Positions 17,205-26,677 are shown, counted from the first letter of the stretch. The stretch: DNA of 64,000 nucleotides from Prochlorococcus sp. MIT 0604 (GCF_000757845.1 NZ_CP007753.1:372001-436000), one strand, 5' to 3'. The notes: a model not told the origin generated them from the letters alone. Translations and numbers: made by a program.

Positions 17205-18191
17205 TTAGGCTTTGACTGGTTCTTGAATGATTCCGCTTGGAACTTCAGTAAACATAATTGATGATAAATATCTCTCTGCCAAATCAGGTAGAACAACTAC
17301 AATAGTTTTTCCCGCATATTCATCTTGTTCAGCTAATCTAACAGCAGCAGCAGCAGCAGCTCCACAAGATATTCCGACTAATAGACCTTCTTCTTTTGCT
17401 AATCTAAGAGCCATCTCGATTGACTCGTCATTTGTCACCTGTTCAACCTTATCGACAATTGATAAGTCAAGGTTCTTAGGAATAAATCCTGCTCCAATTC
17501 CTTGAATTTTATGTGGTCCAGATTTAACCTCTTCTCCATTCATCGTCTGTGTAATAACAGGACTATGTGATGGTTCTACAGCTACAGAAGTAATATTTTT
17601 ACCCTTTTCTTGCTTAATGTATCTTGAAACTCCTGTAATTGTGCCGCCAGTTCCAACCCCTGCAACTAAGACATCAATTTCACCATCGCAATCATCCCAG
17701 ATTTCTGGTCCAGTAGTTTTGAAATGAATTTCAGGGTTTGCTGGATTATCAAATTGACCTGGCATGAAATATTGAGAAGGATTACTTTCTGCAATTTCTT
17801 TAGCCTTAGCTATTGCTCCAGGCATACCTTTAGATGCCTCTGTTAAAACAATTTCAGCCCCCAACACTGCCATAACCCTTCTTCTTTCAATTGACATGGA
17901 TTCTGGCATTGTAAGGATGAGTTTATAACCTCTTGCTGAAGCAGTAAAAGCTAGAGCAATTCCTGTATTTCCAGAAGTTGGCTCAACAATAGTTTTGTCT
18001 TTTGTAAGCTTCCCACTTTTTTCTGCATCCCAAATCATGTTGGCGCCAATCCTGCATTTGACACTATAAGCAGGATTTCTACCTTCAATTTTTGCAAGTA
18101 CTGTAGCTTTCGCGTTTTTAGTAACTGATTTTAATTTTACTAATGGAGTGTTTCCAATAGCAAAACTGTTGTCCTCATAAATTTTTGCCAT
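17205..18191 (-). CDS. cysK: Cysteine synthase A (O-acetylserine sulfhydrylase)
   Basis: PLP enzyme making L-cysteine from O-acetylserine and sulfide. The PLP lysine is Lys45 in [15 protein letters not shown]. Also present are [14 protein letters not shown] near 68, the phosphate loop [11 protein letters not shown] near 178, and the C-terminal [18 protein letters not shown] near 265. Length of 328 aa is typical for cyanobacterial CysK. It faces queA with two bases between stops. It is followed upstream by two trans-sulfuration genes on the same strand, forming a sulfur amino acid cluster. Confidence 0.96.
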   Translation of the reverse strand: MAKIYEDNSFAIGNTPLVKLKSVTKNAKATVLAKIEGRNPAYSVKCRIGANMIWDAEKSGKLTKDKTIVEPTSGNTGIALAFTASARGYKLILTMPESMSIERRRVMAVLGAEIVLTEASKGMPGAIAKAKEIAESNPSQYFMPGQFDNPANPEIHFKTTGPEIWDDCDGEIDVLVAGVGTGGTITGVSRYIKQEKGKNITSVAVEPSHSPVITQTMNGEEVKSGPHKIQGIGAGFIPKNLDLSIVDKVEQVTNDESIEMALRLAKEEGLLVGISCGAAAAAAVRLAEQDEYAGKTIVVVLPDLAERYLSSIMFTEVPSGIIQEPVKA

Positions 18192-18275
18192 TTATATATT
18201 GAGAAAATATATTTTAATACTAACTATTATTCAGAAAAAGAGTATATAAGTTTCTATACGGTAAATACTAGGAAT

Positions 18276-19745
18276 TTAGAAATTATTTAGTGCTTCAGAA
18301 AAGGTTTTCCATAATTGATCTTGGTCTTCTAATCCAACTGATACTCTAATAAGGTGCGAGGGTATACCAAAACTTTCAGCCCAATCCAACTCGTCATAAT
18401 GAGCTAGTAAAACATAAGGACAAACTAGAGTAAATTTTGTACCTAAACTAGGACCTTTAGATACTTGTAGAGAATCATAAAATTTCTTAGCTTTGTTCAA
18501 TCCTCCATTTAATTCAAACGATAATAAGCAGCCATATCCTCCATCAGAAGTGAGCAAAGAATTAAAATTTGGACAATTTTCAGGATGGAAAATATTTTTA
18601 ATCTCGCTATGGGTCTCTAATCTTTTTTTTAATTCTAAACATGCTTTATTTTGTTCAAAAACTCTTTGATATACATCTCTACTAACTTTCTCTAGATAAA
18701 CTGTATCTCCATCAGAAAGTGTTGGAAGATTAATCTCGTTTAATGCATTTCTAAATTGATCAATCCATTTGCTTTTTGGATTTAGTATTAATGATCCTGC
18801 AAGAATATCACCACTTCCTGAAAAAATTTTTGTAAGTGAAGTAAAAACTATATCTGCATGTTCTAGGGAATTTATATTTAAATTTGAACCAATTGTATCG
18901 TCAACAATTAACGGAATATTTAGCTTTTTTACAATTTTTGAAATTTTTTTAATGTTTACACATTTGAGCATTGGATTACTTGGAAGTTCAATAATTAATG
19001 CTGATGGATTTATTCTTTTGATTTCTAGTTCAATATCCGCGCAATTTTCTTCTGTAATTAACTTTGCTCCGTGAAAGATTTTCGTTGGTAATTTAAGTAC
19101 ATCTACATATGGAAAACCAACTTGGAGTGTTGGTTTAGCTGGAAATAATTTATAAATGATTTCTAATGATGTATGCAATGCAGACATTCCAGATGAAGTT
19201 AAGTGAATATCATTAGAGTTAATTTTTGTAGATTTAGAAATTCTATTTTTTATTCTTTGAGAACATTCATTTACGTAAGATTTTGGAGGGCAATCTTCAA
19301 GACCAAGTTCTATAGCAGCAGCCCTTGAAGAAAGACCAAGACCAGTATGTTGCCAAAAATATTTTGCATAAATACTTCCTTCTTTTTCAGTTATTAAGAA
19401 AGCTAAATTATTTGTTTTTTCTATTAACGAGAATTGTTCAGAAGTATTTCTATCAATGTATTTTTTAGCTTTAAAAGCTATTCTTTCATTCGGATATGGC
19501 CAGATACTTTTATTGTTGTAGTAATTTTGTTTTTTTACTTTTTCGCATAATCTTTTCACTATGGGGTTTAGCCCGAATCGCGGGTAAATGGACTTCAATA
19601 AATTCATGCATTCTTGATCTTTTTCCTCGTAATTTATTACATCATTCCAAGTTGGTAATGCTACAGAAACAGCATGAATACTATCAGGAATTGCATATCC
19701 CAACTCTAAATTTTTCCATATAGGTTTTTTAAGTAAATCTCTCAA
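18276..19745 (-). CDS. metB: Cystathionine gamma-synthase-like protein with fungal-type N-terminal extension
   Basis: A 489-aa fold-type I PLP enzyme of the Cys/Met metabolism family, about 100 residues longer than bacterial MetB. The extra N-terminal region (AIPDSIHAVSVALPTWNDVI then YEEKDQECMNLLKSIYPRFG) resembles the N-terminus of fungal cystathionine gamma-synthases (Str2/met-7 type). The catalytic part has IHLTSSGMSALHTSLEI near 185, IIELPSNPMLK near 255, VDDTIGS near 280 and FTSLTKIFSGSGDILAGSL near 302 with the PLP Lys. It starts three bases after the stop of the next gene upstream. Function in methionine synthesis is inferred; substrate not proven. Confidence 0.8.
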   Translation of the reverse strand: MRDLLKKPIWKNLELGYAIPDSIHAVSVALPTWNDVINYEEKDQECMNLLKSIYPRFGLNPIVKRLCEKVKKQNYYNNKSIWPYPNERIAFKAKKYIDRNTSEQFSLIEKTNNLAFLITEKEGSIYAKYFWQHTGLGLSSRAAAIELGLEDCPPKSYVNECSQRIKNRISKSTKINSNDIHLTSSGMSALHTSLEIIYKLFPAKPTLQVGFPYVDVLKLPTKIFHGAKLITEENCADIELEIKRINPSALIIELPSNPMLKCVNIKKISKIVKKLNIPLIVDDTIGSNLNINSLEHADIVFTSLTKIFSGSGDILAGSLILNPKSKWIDQFRNALNEINLPTLSDGDTVYLEKVSRDVYQRVFEQNKACLELKKRLETHSEIKNIFHPENCPNFNSLLTSDGGYGCLLSFELNGGLNKAKKFYDSLQVSKGPSLGTKFTLVCPYVLLAHYDELDWAESFGIPSHLIRVSVGLEDQDQLWKTFSEALNNF

Positions 19746-19748
19746 TTT

Positions 19749-20912
19749 TCAGAATTTATTTAAAGCAAATAAAATGTCCGAGATTAAATCGTTTGTATCT
19801 TCACATCCAATTGATAATCTGACAAGAGCATCATCTATCCCTAGTAAATTTTTTGTTTTGTCATCAACAGAAGCATGAGTCATCGTTGCAGGGTGACAAA
19901 TTAAACTTTCAACTCCTCCAAGGCTTTCTGCTAGAGAGAAATATTTGAGAGATTTGCAAAATTTAAAAGTATCCTCTTTATTTAAATTTAATTTTAGGGT
20001 GATCATTGAACCTCCAGATTTCATTTGCGATTTTGCTAAATTAAATTGCGGATGTTTTTGATTAAAAGGATAAATTACTTTACCAATAATTTTATGATTA
20101 CCTAATTCTTTAGAAATAAATTCTGCACTTTTAGTTTGTTGTTCGATTCTTAAAGGAAGAGTTTTTACTCCTCTCGTAATGAGCCAACTATCAAAAGGAG
20201 ATGGTTGAAGCCCGAGAGCTTTTTGAGAGAAAAGCATCTTACTATTCCATTCCTCATTATTTGTAAGTACTGCTCCGCCAAGTGCGTCACTATGTCCATT
20301 AATGAATTTTGTCGTGCTTACAACCGATAGTGTTGCGCCAAGGTCCAATGGTTTTTGAATAAGAGCTGTAGAAAATGTGTTGTCCACAACTACTGGTATT
20401 TCGAGTCTATTCGCTTCATCACAAATCGCCTTAATATCGATTACCTTCAATAGTGGATTAGTTGGACTTTCTAGCCATATCAAGGTTGGCTCGAAGTTTG
20501 AAATCTTTTTGACATTATTTTCTTTTGTAAAATCTGTGTATAAAACTTCTAGTCCAAATTTCTTGAAAACTTTTTCGAACATCCTCACTGTACAACCATA
20601 GAGATTTGACTCGCAGAGTATCTTGTCACCTGATTTCAGTGTTGATGAAATTGCAGTTATCGCGCTAATTCCAGATCCAAAAACTGTACAGTATTTAGAA
20701 TCTTCTATTGATTTAAGGATGTTTTCTAGAATTCTAAAGTTTGGGTTGCCTGATCTGGTGTAGTCGAAATTATCTTTATTTCCATGTTTGAAAGTAGATG
20801 TAGAAAAAATAGGAGGCATAACGCATCCAGTTTCTTCAGCAAATGTTTCCCCATGGTGAATAGATAAGGTCTTAAAACCTGGTTTTTTTATATTATTTGC
20901 CTTATTTCCCAT
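19749..20912 (-). CDS. Trans-sulfuration PLP enzyme (cystathionine gamma-synthase / gamma-lyase family)
   Basis: A 387-aa Cys/Met-metabolism PLP enzyme of ordinary bacterial length. Motifs are LSIHHGETFAEETGCVMPPIFS near 17, FDYTRSGNPNFRILE near 48, IWLESPTNPLLKVIDI near 145, VVDNTFSTALIQKPLDLGA near 173, STTKFINGHSDALGG with the PLP Lys near 200, and SLGGVESLICHPATMTHASV near 340. Synthase (MetB) and lyase (MetC/CGL) activities cannot be told apart reliably by eye. With the neighbouring 489-aa homologue and cysK it links cysteine and homocysteine metabolism. Confidence 0.85.
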   Translation of the reverse strand: MGNKANNIKKPGFKTLSIHHGETFAEETGCVMPPIFSTSTFKHGNKDNFDYTRSGNPNFRILENILKSIEDSKYCTVFGSGISAITAISSTLKSGDKILCESNLYGCTVRMFEKVFKKFGLEVLYTDFTKENNVKKISNFEPTLIWLESPTNPLLKVIDIKAICDEANRLEIPVVVDNTFSTALIQKPLDLGATLSVVSTTKFINGHSDALGGAVLTNNEEWNSKMLFSQKALGLQPSPFDSWLITRGVKTLPLRIEQQTKSAEFISKELGNHKIIGKVIYPFNQKHPQFNLAKSQMKSGGSMITLKLNLNKEDTFKFCKSLKYFSLAESLGGVESLICHPATMTHASVDDKTKNLLGIDDALVRLSIGCEDTNDLISDILFALNKF

Positions 20913-20934
20913 TATTTTTAAAAATAAGAATGAA

Positions 20935-20967
20935 TTAAATCTCTCTTTTAAAAAATGAGAGATTTAA
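20935..20967 (-). terminator. Hairpin downstream of rpsD, candidate terminator
   Basis: An 11-bp perfect stem: TTAAATCTCTC (20935-20945) pairs with GAGAGATTTAA (20957-20967) around an 11-base AT loop. It lies 20 bases after the rpsD stop and before the next minus-strand start at 20912. The U-tract expected on the minus strand is weak (TTCATTCTTATTTTT). It may be a terminator or an attenuating structure between the ribosomal gene and the trans-sulfuration genes. Confidence 0.5.
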
Positions 20968-20987
20968 TAATCCAAAGAAAAGTAGTA

Positions 20988-21596
20988 TTAAACTTTTCTT
21001 GAATAATATTCAACAACTAGTAGTTCGTTTATTTCAAGAGCCACCCACTCTCTATCGCATTTTCCATTTATTTTTCCCGTTAATTTAGGCTTGTCTAAAT
21101 CAAGATGAGGTGGGACATTTGCTAAGCCAGGGAATTCTATATTACCTTCTACAAGTTTTTTGCTTGCTTTATTTTCTTTAATTCCGATTACATCGCCTGA
21201 TTTGCATTGATAACCAGCAATATCAAGAACCTTTCCATTAACGGTTACATGGCCATGATTTACTAATTGTCTTGAGCCTGGAATGGTACCTCCAAAACCC
21301 AATCTAAAACAAACATTATCAAGTCTGTTTTCTAAAAGTCTTAGTAGGTTAGTACCTGTAGATCCTTCTTGAGCTCTAGCTTTTTTCACATAACGTACTA
21401 GTTGTTTTTCAGAAACTCCATAATTAAACCTAAGTTTCTGCTTTTCTTCTAGACGAATTGCATATTCTGATCGCTTGCGACGGGCTTGGCCGTGCTGACC
21501 TGGAGGATTAGACTTCTTTGAAGCTTTCCTGGTGAGACCTGGTAGTTCTCCCAAGCGACGCGTTACCCTTAATCTGGGGCCGCGGTATCTTGACAT
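20988..21596 (-). CDS. rpsD: 30S ribosomal protein S4
   Basis: Primary 16S rRNA-binding protein of the small subunit and a nucleator of assembly. The 202-aa sequence opens [20 protein letters not shown]. The S4 RNA-binding domain lies near 90-150, with [36 protein letters not shown]. The C-terminus [15 protein letters not shown] is typical. No zinc-binding Cys cluster is present (the C- form). As usual in cyanobacteria it stands alone rather than in the alpha operon. A divergent gene, yidD, starts 95 bases away. Confidence 0.98.
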   Translation of the reverse strand: MSRYRGPRLRVTRRLGELPGLTRKASKKSNPPGQHGQARRKRSEYAIRLEEKQKLRFNYGVSEKQLVRYVKKARAQEGSTGTNLLRLLENRLDNVCFRLGFGGTIPGSRQLVNHGHVTVNGKVLDIAGYQCKSGDVIGIKENKASKKLVEGNIEFPGLANVPPHLDLDKPKLTGKINGKCDREWVALEINELLVVEYYSRKV

Positions 21597-21691
21597 AATT
21601 TTAAATTAAATAGAAAATTGCAATAAATTGGATAATTGATTAAATTCAATTAAACTAATTACTACTGGAAATATTATTTTACATCATTAAA

Positions 21692-21928
21692 GTGTTCAAA
21701 ACTATTAATAAATCAATTACTTCTATACTTCTTTTTATGATTTCGTTTTATCAAAAGTGGTTTTCTCCTTTTTTTGGACCAAGATGCAGATTTATTCCAA
21801 GTTGCAGCTCTTATGGATATGAGGCAATTACTAGACATGGTCCTTGGAAGGGAGGGTGGTTAACTTTAAAAAGATTAAGCAGATGTCATCCTTTAACTCC
21901 CTGTGGATGTGACCCTGTGCCTGACTAA
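21692..21928 (+). CDS. yidD: Membrane protein insertion efficiency factor YidD
   Basis: Small (78 aa) factor thought to assist YidC-dependent insertion of membrane proteins. It has an N-terminal hydrophobic/amphipathic stretch ([19 protein letters not shown]) and the signature [30 protein letters not shown], then [15 protein letters not shown], with the invariant cysteines. The GTG at 21692 gives the normal length. It is followed four bases later by a thioredoxin-fold protein gene. Confidence 0.95.
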   Translation: MFKTINKSITSILLFMISFYQKWFSPFFGPRCRFIPSCSSYGYEAITRHGPWKGGWLTLKRLSRCHPLTPCGCDPVPD

Positions 21929-21932
21929 ATGA

Positions 21933-22235
21933 ATGAAAATATTTATTTTTGTTAGGCAGGGATGTTGCCTTTGTGATTCATTAAAAAACAAACTGGCAAA
22001 AATAAATCTTAATGAGTTATTCCCTAATCTAGAGGAGCTTAAAGAAATTGATATTGATAGGGTCGATTTATATAAAGATAAATATAAAAAATATGATTTT
22101 GAAGTACCTGTTATTGCTGTTGAAAGAATTAGGTCCGAGGAGATCATAGAATTGCCTCGCATTTCGCCAAGATTAAAAGATGATCAATTAAAGAATTGGT
22201 TTCAAAAAAATATTAGTACCATTCTGGAGAAATAA
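21933..22235 (+). CDS. Glutaredoxin-like thioredoxin-fold protein (DUF836 type)
   Basis: A 100-aa protein with the start MKIFIFVRQGCCLCDSL: a beta strand then a C-C-L-C active site (Cys11-x-x-Cys14) as in the DUF836 glutaredoxin-like group. FEVPVIAVERI near residue 57 supplies the cis-Pro loop of the thioredoxin fold (VPV). A small cytosolic thiol-disulfide or redox role is likely, but no partner is known. The start is four bases after yidD; an earlier ATG at 21929 stops after a few codons, so 21933 is preferred. MurE follows nine bases later. Confidence 0.8.
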   Translation: MKIFIFVRQGCCLCDSLKNKLAKINLNELFPNLEELKEIDIDRVDLYKDKYKKYDFEVPVIAVERIRSEEIIELPRISPRLKDDQLKNWFQKNISTILEK

Positions 22236-22244
22236 TTTTTTTAT

Positions 22245-23780
22245 ATGAGATCTATAAAATTACATAAACTTTTAGATTTGGTAGGAATTATTCCTTCATC
22301 AAATCTTATCGATCAAGAAATCAATAATATTTCTTTTAACTCTAAAGAAGTACAAAAAGGAACTTTATTTTTAGGAATGCCTGGTTTAAATGTTGATGGA
22401 GGAAGATTTTGTATTGAGGCAATTGAAAATGGCGCAGAGGCTGCCATTATTGGGCCTGCTGCAAAAAAGAAAATTGGATCTATTGATCGAAAAAGGATTT
22501 TGGTTATAGAGGATAATTTAGATTATATTTTTGGTCAAATAGTCGCTGAGTTTTGGAATAGGCCTTCAAGAAAACTTAAACTTATTGGTGTTACGGGTAC
22601 AAATGGAAAAACGACGATTACTTTTTTATTGGAATATCTTTTAAAAAAATTAGGAAAAAAAACTGCATTGTTTGGGACCTTATTCAATAGATGGCCTGGC
22701 TTTTCAGAAGTAGCTTCTCATACAACTGATTTCGCTGATAAACTTCAAAATAAATTAAATGCTGCTGTTGAGGCAGAATCTGAATTTGCGATCTTAGAGG
22801 TAAGTTCTCATTCTATTGCTCAAAACAGGATATCAGGATGCGAATTTGAGGCGGCTATTTTTACTAATTTAACTCAAGATCATCTTGATTATCACCCAGA
22901 TATGGAATCATATTTTCAAACAAAAAGAAAATTATTTTTCCCACCTTACTTAAAAGAAAAAGATGGGATTTGTGTATTAAATCATGATGACCATTGGATA
23001 TCTAAATTATCATCTGATCTTAAAAAAAGATCTTTATTAGTCTCTACAAAGATTACTGAAAGTGAATTTGAAAATGATGATTTTTTTTTCGTAACAGAAA
23101 AAAAATTTACTGAAAATGGTTCCACTTGTATTTTTCATACACCTAGGGAAAAAATTCAACTTTTTGTTCCACTTGTTGGTGAATTTAATTTAATGAATGC
23201 GATTCAAGCAATAACAATTTTGTATAAACTGAATTTTTCTTTAAAAGATTTATCAAAGTTAATACAATCTTTCCCCGGTGCTCCTGGGAGAATGGAGAAA
23301 ATACAAATTGATGATAATGACGTTTCAAGATCTCTTCCAACAGTAATTGTTGATTATGCCCACACTCCTGATGGATTAAAAAAAGTTTTGCAATCAATTA
23401 AAAAACTTTGTGAAGGGAAACTAATAACTGTTTTTGGCTGTGGCGGAGATCGTGATCGTAGTAAAAGGCCTTTGATGGGATCAATAGCTGAAGAGTTGTC
23501 TGATCAACTTTTTATAACCTCAGATAATCCAAGATCAGAAGAACCCCAAAAGATAGTAAATGATATTTTGATGGGTATAAAAAAAAGAGAAAAAATAACA
23601 ATTGAAATTGATAGATTTAAAGCAATAAATGAATCTATTAAATTTGCCAATAAAAAAGATATTGTTTTAATTGCAGGAAAAGGACATGAAGACTACCAAA
23701 TTCTCAATGATAAAGTTATTAATTTTGATGATAGAAAAATAGCTTATAAATTATTAAAAGAAAAAAATAAATCTCAATAA
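22245..23780 (+). CDS. murE: UDP-MurNAc-tripeptide synthetase
   Basis: Cytosolic Mur ligase that adds the third residue to UDP-MurNAc-L-Ala-D-Glu in peptidoglycan synthesis. The 511-aa protein has the ATP loop GVTGTNGKTTITFLLEYLL near 115, EVSSHSIAQNRISG near 185 and TNLTQDHLDYHPDMESYFQTKRKLF near 205. VDYAHTPDGLKKVL is near 365 and the specificity motif DNPRSEEP near 425. The DNPR motif is the meso-diaminopimelate signature, so this is the DAP-adding enzyme as expected in a cyanobacterium. Length is normal. Confidence 0.95.
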   Translation: MRSIKLHKLLDLVGIIPSSNLIDQEINNISFNSKEVQKGTLFLGMPGLNVDGGRFCIEAIENGAEAAIIGPAAKKKIGSIDRKRILVIEDNLDYIFGQIVAEFWNRPSRKLKLIGVTGTNGKTTITFLLEYLLKKLGKKTALFGTLFNRWPGFSEVASHTTDFADKLQNKLNAAVEAESEFAILEVSSHSIAQNRISGCEFEAAIFTNLTQDHLDYHPDMESYFQTKRKLFFPPYLKEKDGICVLNHDDHWISKLSSDLKKRSLLVSTKITESEFENDDFFFVTEKKFTENGSTCIFHTPREKIQLFVPLVGEFNLMNAIQAITILYKLNFSLKDLSKLIQSFPGAPGRMEKIQIDDNDVSRSLPTVIVDYAHTPDGLKKVLQSIKKLCEGKLITVFGCGGDRDRSKRPLMGSIAEELSDQLFITSDNPRSEEPQKIVNDILMGIKKREKITIEIDRFKAINESIKFANKKDIVLIAGKGHEDYQILNDKVINFDDRKIAYKLLKEKNKSQ

Positions 23781-23861
23781 AATTTCCTAATTAAATAAGT
23801 AAGATTTTTACGCAAATCACAAGAAAAGTTTCTTAGAATCAATGGAGTTATTTTTAATAAA

Positions 23862-24566
23862 ATGAAAGGCTTAGCCTTAGTTGTAGGCGCAGGTGGAATT
23901 GGAACACAACTAGCTAAAGATCTGAATGAAAGTGAAAAAGATTTAGATGTCGTTTTGTGTGGAAGAAAAAGTGAATTTAACCCTTTTTGGGAATTAGACA
24001 TAGAGGATTCTCAATCCCTTTTGCAGTTGAAAAATAAAATATCAAATCATCCTTCAAAATTAAGGCTAGTTGTTAATGCTACAGGTAGACTTCATAGTGA
24101 TTCTCTTCAACCAGAAAAAAGATTACAACATCTTGATAAAAAAAATATGATGGAAAGTTTTTCAATAAATGCCTTTTCTCCTATTTTATTAGCTAAAGCG
24201 ATTGAAGAATTTATACCAAAAGATTTTGATTTTAATTTTGCAAGTATAAGTGCAAGAGTTGGTAGCATTGGAGATAATCAAACTGGAGGTTGGTATTCAT
24301 ATAGAGCTGCAAAATCTGCACAAAATCAGTTTTTTAAATCTTTAAGTATTGAATGGGCTAGACGTTTCCCAAAGGCTGCTATCACATTGCTTCATCCGGG
24401 AACAGTAGATACTGATTTATCTAGACCTTTTCATAAATTTGTTCCAGAACATAAATTATTTAGTAAAGAAAAATCCTCCCAATTCTTGATCAATATTATT
24501 AAAAATCAATTACCAGAATCTACAGGAAAATTTATTGCATGGGACAACTCGGAGATACCTTGGTAA
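23862..24566 (+). CDS. Short-chain dehydrogenase/reductase (C-factor-like)
   Basis: A 234-aa SDR. The cofactor motif is LVVGAGGIGTQLAKDLNES near the N-terminus. VVNATGRLHSD stands in for NNAG, ASISARVGSIGDN carries the catalytic Ser, and WYSYRAAKSAQNQFFKSL the YxxxK pair near 145. VTLLHPGTVDTDLSRPF-type sequence follows near 175. It resembles the CsgA/C-factor group of SDRs. Substrate unknown. It is separated from murE by about 80 AT-rich bases and faces the aminotransferase gene. Confidence 0.85.
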   Translation: MKGLALVVGAGGIGTQLAKDLNESEKDLDVVLCGRKSEFNPFWELDIEDSQSLLQLKNKISNHPSKLRLVVNATGRLHSDSLQPEKRLQHLDKKNMMESFSINAFSPILLAKAIEEFIPKDFDFNFASISARVGSIGDNQTGGWYSYRAAKSAQNQFFKSLSIEWARRFPKAAITLLHPGTVDTDLSRPFHKFVPEHKLFSKEKSSQFLINIIKNQLPESTGKFIAWDNSEIPW

Positions 24567-24594
24567 ACTAAATTTTTTTTATATCAATAGATCT

Positions 24595-25770
24595 TTAAGT
24601 TAATATTTTTTTTATTTCTCTAGCAAGTAAATCAATCTCAGCTTCTGTAGTCATTTGATGTACGCATGCTCTAAACCATTTTGGATCTTCTAAAACTCTA
24701 ATCCAAATTTTCTTTTCTCCAAGTTTCTTTACAAATTTATCCTTATCTTTAATATTTTCGATATTAAAACTAACAATCCCATTTAAATATTTTTTTTCTA
24801 AAACTAATTCAACACCCTTTGATTGATTTAATTCATCCCAAAGTTTTCCACTTAATTTTTTGATATTTTTGTTTTTTTCTTTTTCATGACAGTCTTTATC
24901 CAAAAGATCTAAAGAATTTCGAAGCCCAGCAAGTAAAGGAATACAAGAGGTAGCTATTTCAAATTTCCTTGCATCATCATGAAAAAGATTATCTGAAGGC
25001 TCATAAATGCCTTGTTCTTTTTTTAATGATTTCCAACCAATTATTGTTGGATCTGTTTCACGAATAAATCTATCTGAGACATAAATGGCTCCAAGTCCTT
25101 CTGGTCCACATGCCCATTTGTGAGAAGTTATTGAATATAAATCAGAATAAAAAACTTCTTTTTCAATATTTATGTGCCCAAAGGTTTGAGCACCATCAAC
25201 AAGTAAATAAGAGTTTTCTCGATTATTTTTTAATTCGATAGAAATTTCTTTTAAAGGAATTTTATATCCAAAGTTCCATAAGATATGAGAAATAATTAGG
25301 ATCTTAGTCTTACTATTTAGATTTTTCAAAATCTCTAAAATTATATTTTCGTCGTTTAGATTTTTAATTTTTTGGATTGGCAAAATTTTGAATATTAATT
25401 TATTTCTTCTGCAAAATTCTCGACTTGCAGCCACTACTCCAGGATGTTCACAGTCACTTATTAACAACTCTTCTCCCTCTTTTACTTTTATTCCCCAAAA
25501 GGGCAAAATCATACCGGAAGAGATATTTTCGGTAAAAGCTACATTCTTTGAATTGACACCTAATTTTTGCGCAATGATTCTTTTTGTGGTCAATATTTCT
25601 TTGTAAATAAAAGGCCACATATCATTGGTAAATGGTCCTATCTCTTGGATAATCTCCCAAGTTTTAACTATTGCTTCTAGAGAAGATTTTGGTAATGGTC
25701 CTTGGCCGCCGTAGTTGAAATAATACTTATTTTTTAATGCGGGTATTTGATCTCTTAGATTATTTCTCAT
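24595..25770 (-). CDS. Class V aminotransferase (isopenicillin-N epimerase / Cys desulfurase-like)
   Basis: A 391-aa fold-type I PLP protein. Near residue 14 KNKYYFNYGGQGPLPKSS is the class-V N-terminus. NVAFTENISSGMILPFWG follows near 75, then LLISDCEHPGVVAASREFC, YLLVDGAQTFGHINI near 190, and the PLP-lysine motif YSITSHKWACGPEGLGAIYV near 212. A cysteine desulfurase would need a catalytic Cys loop near the C-terminus; RACVHQMTTEAEIDLL contains one Cys, but its context differs. The reaction is therefore unassigned. It is directly downstream of the arsM-like gene on the same strand, 36 bases apart. Confidence 0.8.
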   Translation of the reverse strand: MRNNLRDQIPALKNKYYFNYGGQGPLPKSSLEAIVKTWEIIQEIGPFTNDMWPFIYKEILTTKRIIAQKLGVNSKNVAFTENISSGMILPFWGIKVKEGEELLISDCEHPGVVAASREFCRRNKLIFKILPIQKIKNLNDENIILEILKNLNSKTKILIISHILWNFGYKIPLKEISIELKNNRENSYLLVDGAQTFGHINIEKEVFYSDLYSITSHKWACGPEGLGAIYVSDRFIRETDPTIIGWKSLKKEQGIYEPSDNLFHDDARKFEIATSCIPLLAGLRNSLDLLDKDCHEKEKNKNIKKLSGKLWDELNQSKGVELVLEKKYLNGIVSFNIENIKDKDKFVKKLGEKKIWIRVLEDPKWFRACVHQMTTEAEIDLLAREIKKILT

Positions 25771-25806
25771 GGAAATTTATATTATATTTTCAACCCTTAG
25801 ATTTTT

Positions 25807-26601
25807 TTAAATATTGCCCACTAAAGTTACTGTTCTAAATTCAATATCCTCGATTACTTTCCAAGGTTCAGCACTCCTTTCTGCAAATTTTAAATTTTTA
25901 AATCCTAGTTCTTTAAAATCACTTATAAAGTCTGGCTCATACCATGCTCCACTAATACATTCTGTCCATAAATCATGATCATTTTGCAATCTTAAAGGAA
26001 CTTTTTTGTTAGAGACGATATCGCTAATTGCAATTCTTCCATTATCGTTTAAAACTCTTTTTATGTTATTTAGAAGGTTATTTCTAGATTCTGGACTTAC
26101 CAAGTTTAAAACGCAATTACTTAAAATAATATCAACTGATTTATCTGCGATTAATGGATTTAAATCTTTATCTAATTCATCAAGTTTTTCAATTGAACCT
26201 TCTAGAAATTCTGTATTGTTGAAACCTATATTTTTTGTAACTTCTTTAGATGCTGATCTTGATAAAGAAAGCATGTCAGGATTCTGATCAACTCCAATAA
26301 CTTTCCCTTCTTTCCCAACAATTTGGGCACAAATGAAAGCATTTTTGCCGCTACCACTTCCAAGATCTAAGACTATATCATTTTTTTGAACATATTTTGT
26401 TGGATCACCACACCCATAGTCTCTTTCTATAACCTCTTGAGGAATTACTTCTAGTAAAACGGGATCAAACCCAACTGGTGTACAAAGACAACTTTCTTTT
26501 TCTTGTGCCGCTGAGCCATATCTTTCTTGAATCGCATCTTTATGATCGAATTGATTAGGTGCTTTATTCGATGTGTTTGTATTACAGCAACTTTCAGACA
26601 T
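25807..26601 (-). CDS. arsM: ArsM-type arsenite / SAM-dependent methyltransferase
   Basis: Class I SAM methyltransferase (264 aa from the chosen start) resembling ArsM, which methylates trivalent arsenic. Features are the Cys-rich start MSESCCNTNTS, SCLCTPVGFDP near 38, YGCGDPTKYV, the SAM motif VLDLGSGSGKNAFICAQIVG near 80, and cysteines in SNCVLNLV and WTECISGAWYEPDF that match ArsM arsenic ligands. A frame extension to 26697 exists, but it would run through the terminator hairpin at 26637-26661 and encodes an atypical hydrophobic leader, so ATG 26601 is preferred. Arsenic as substrate is family-based inference. Confidence 0.82.
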   Translation of the reverse strand: MSESCCNTNTSNKAPNQFDHKDAIQERYGSAAQEKESCLCTPVGFDPVLLEVIPQEVIERDYGCGDPTKYVQKNDIVLDLGSGSGKNAFICAQIVGKEGKVIGVDQNPDMLSLSRSASKEVTKNIGFNNTEFLEGSIEKLDELDKDLNPLIADKSVDIILSNCVLNLVSPESRNNLLNNIKRVLNDNGRIAISDIVSNKKVPLRLQNDHDLWTECISGAWYEPDFISDFKELGFKNLKFAERSAEPWKVIEDIEFRTVTLVGNI

Positions 26602-26636
26602 ATTTTTTAAAGGACTCTTGATAAATATAGCCAAAA

Positions 26637-26661
26637 AAAAGCCCCTGAAAAAGGGGCTTTT
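26637..26661 (-). terminator. Rho-independent terminator after the DUF4278 gene
   Basis: A 10-bp stem AAAAGCCCCT (26637-26646) / AGGGGCTTTT (26652-26661) with loop GAAAA. An eight-A run immediately to the left gives a U-tract when read on the minus strand. It is GC-rich at the centre, which stands out in this AT-rich DNA. It lies 16 bases after the small DUF4278 gene and 35 bases before the arsM start, and thus separates the two transcripts. Confidence 0.8.
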
Positions 26662-26677
26662 AATTTGTTTAATTAAA

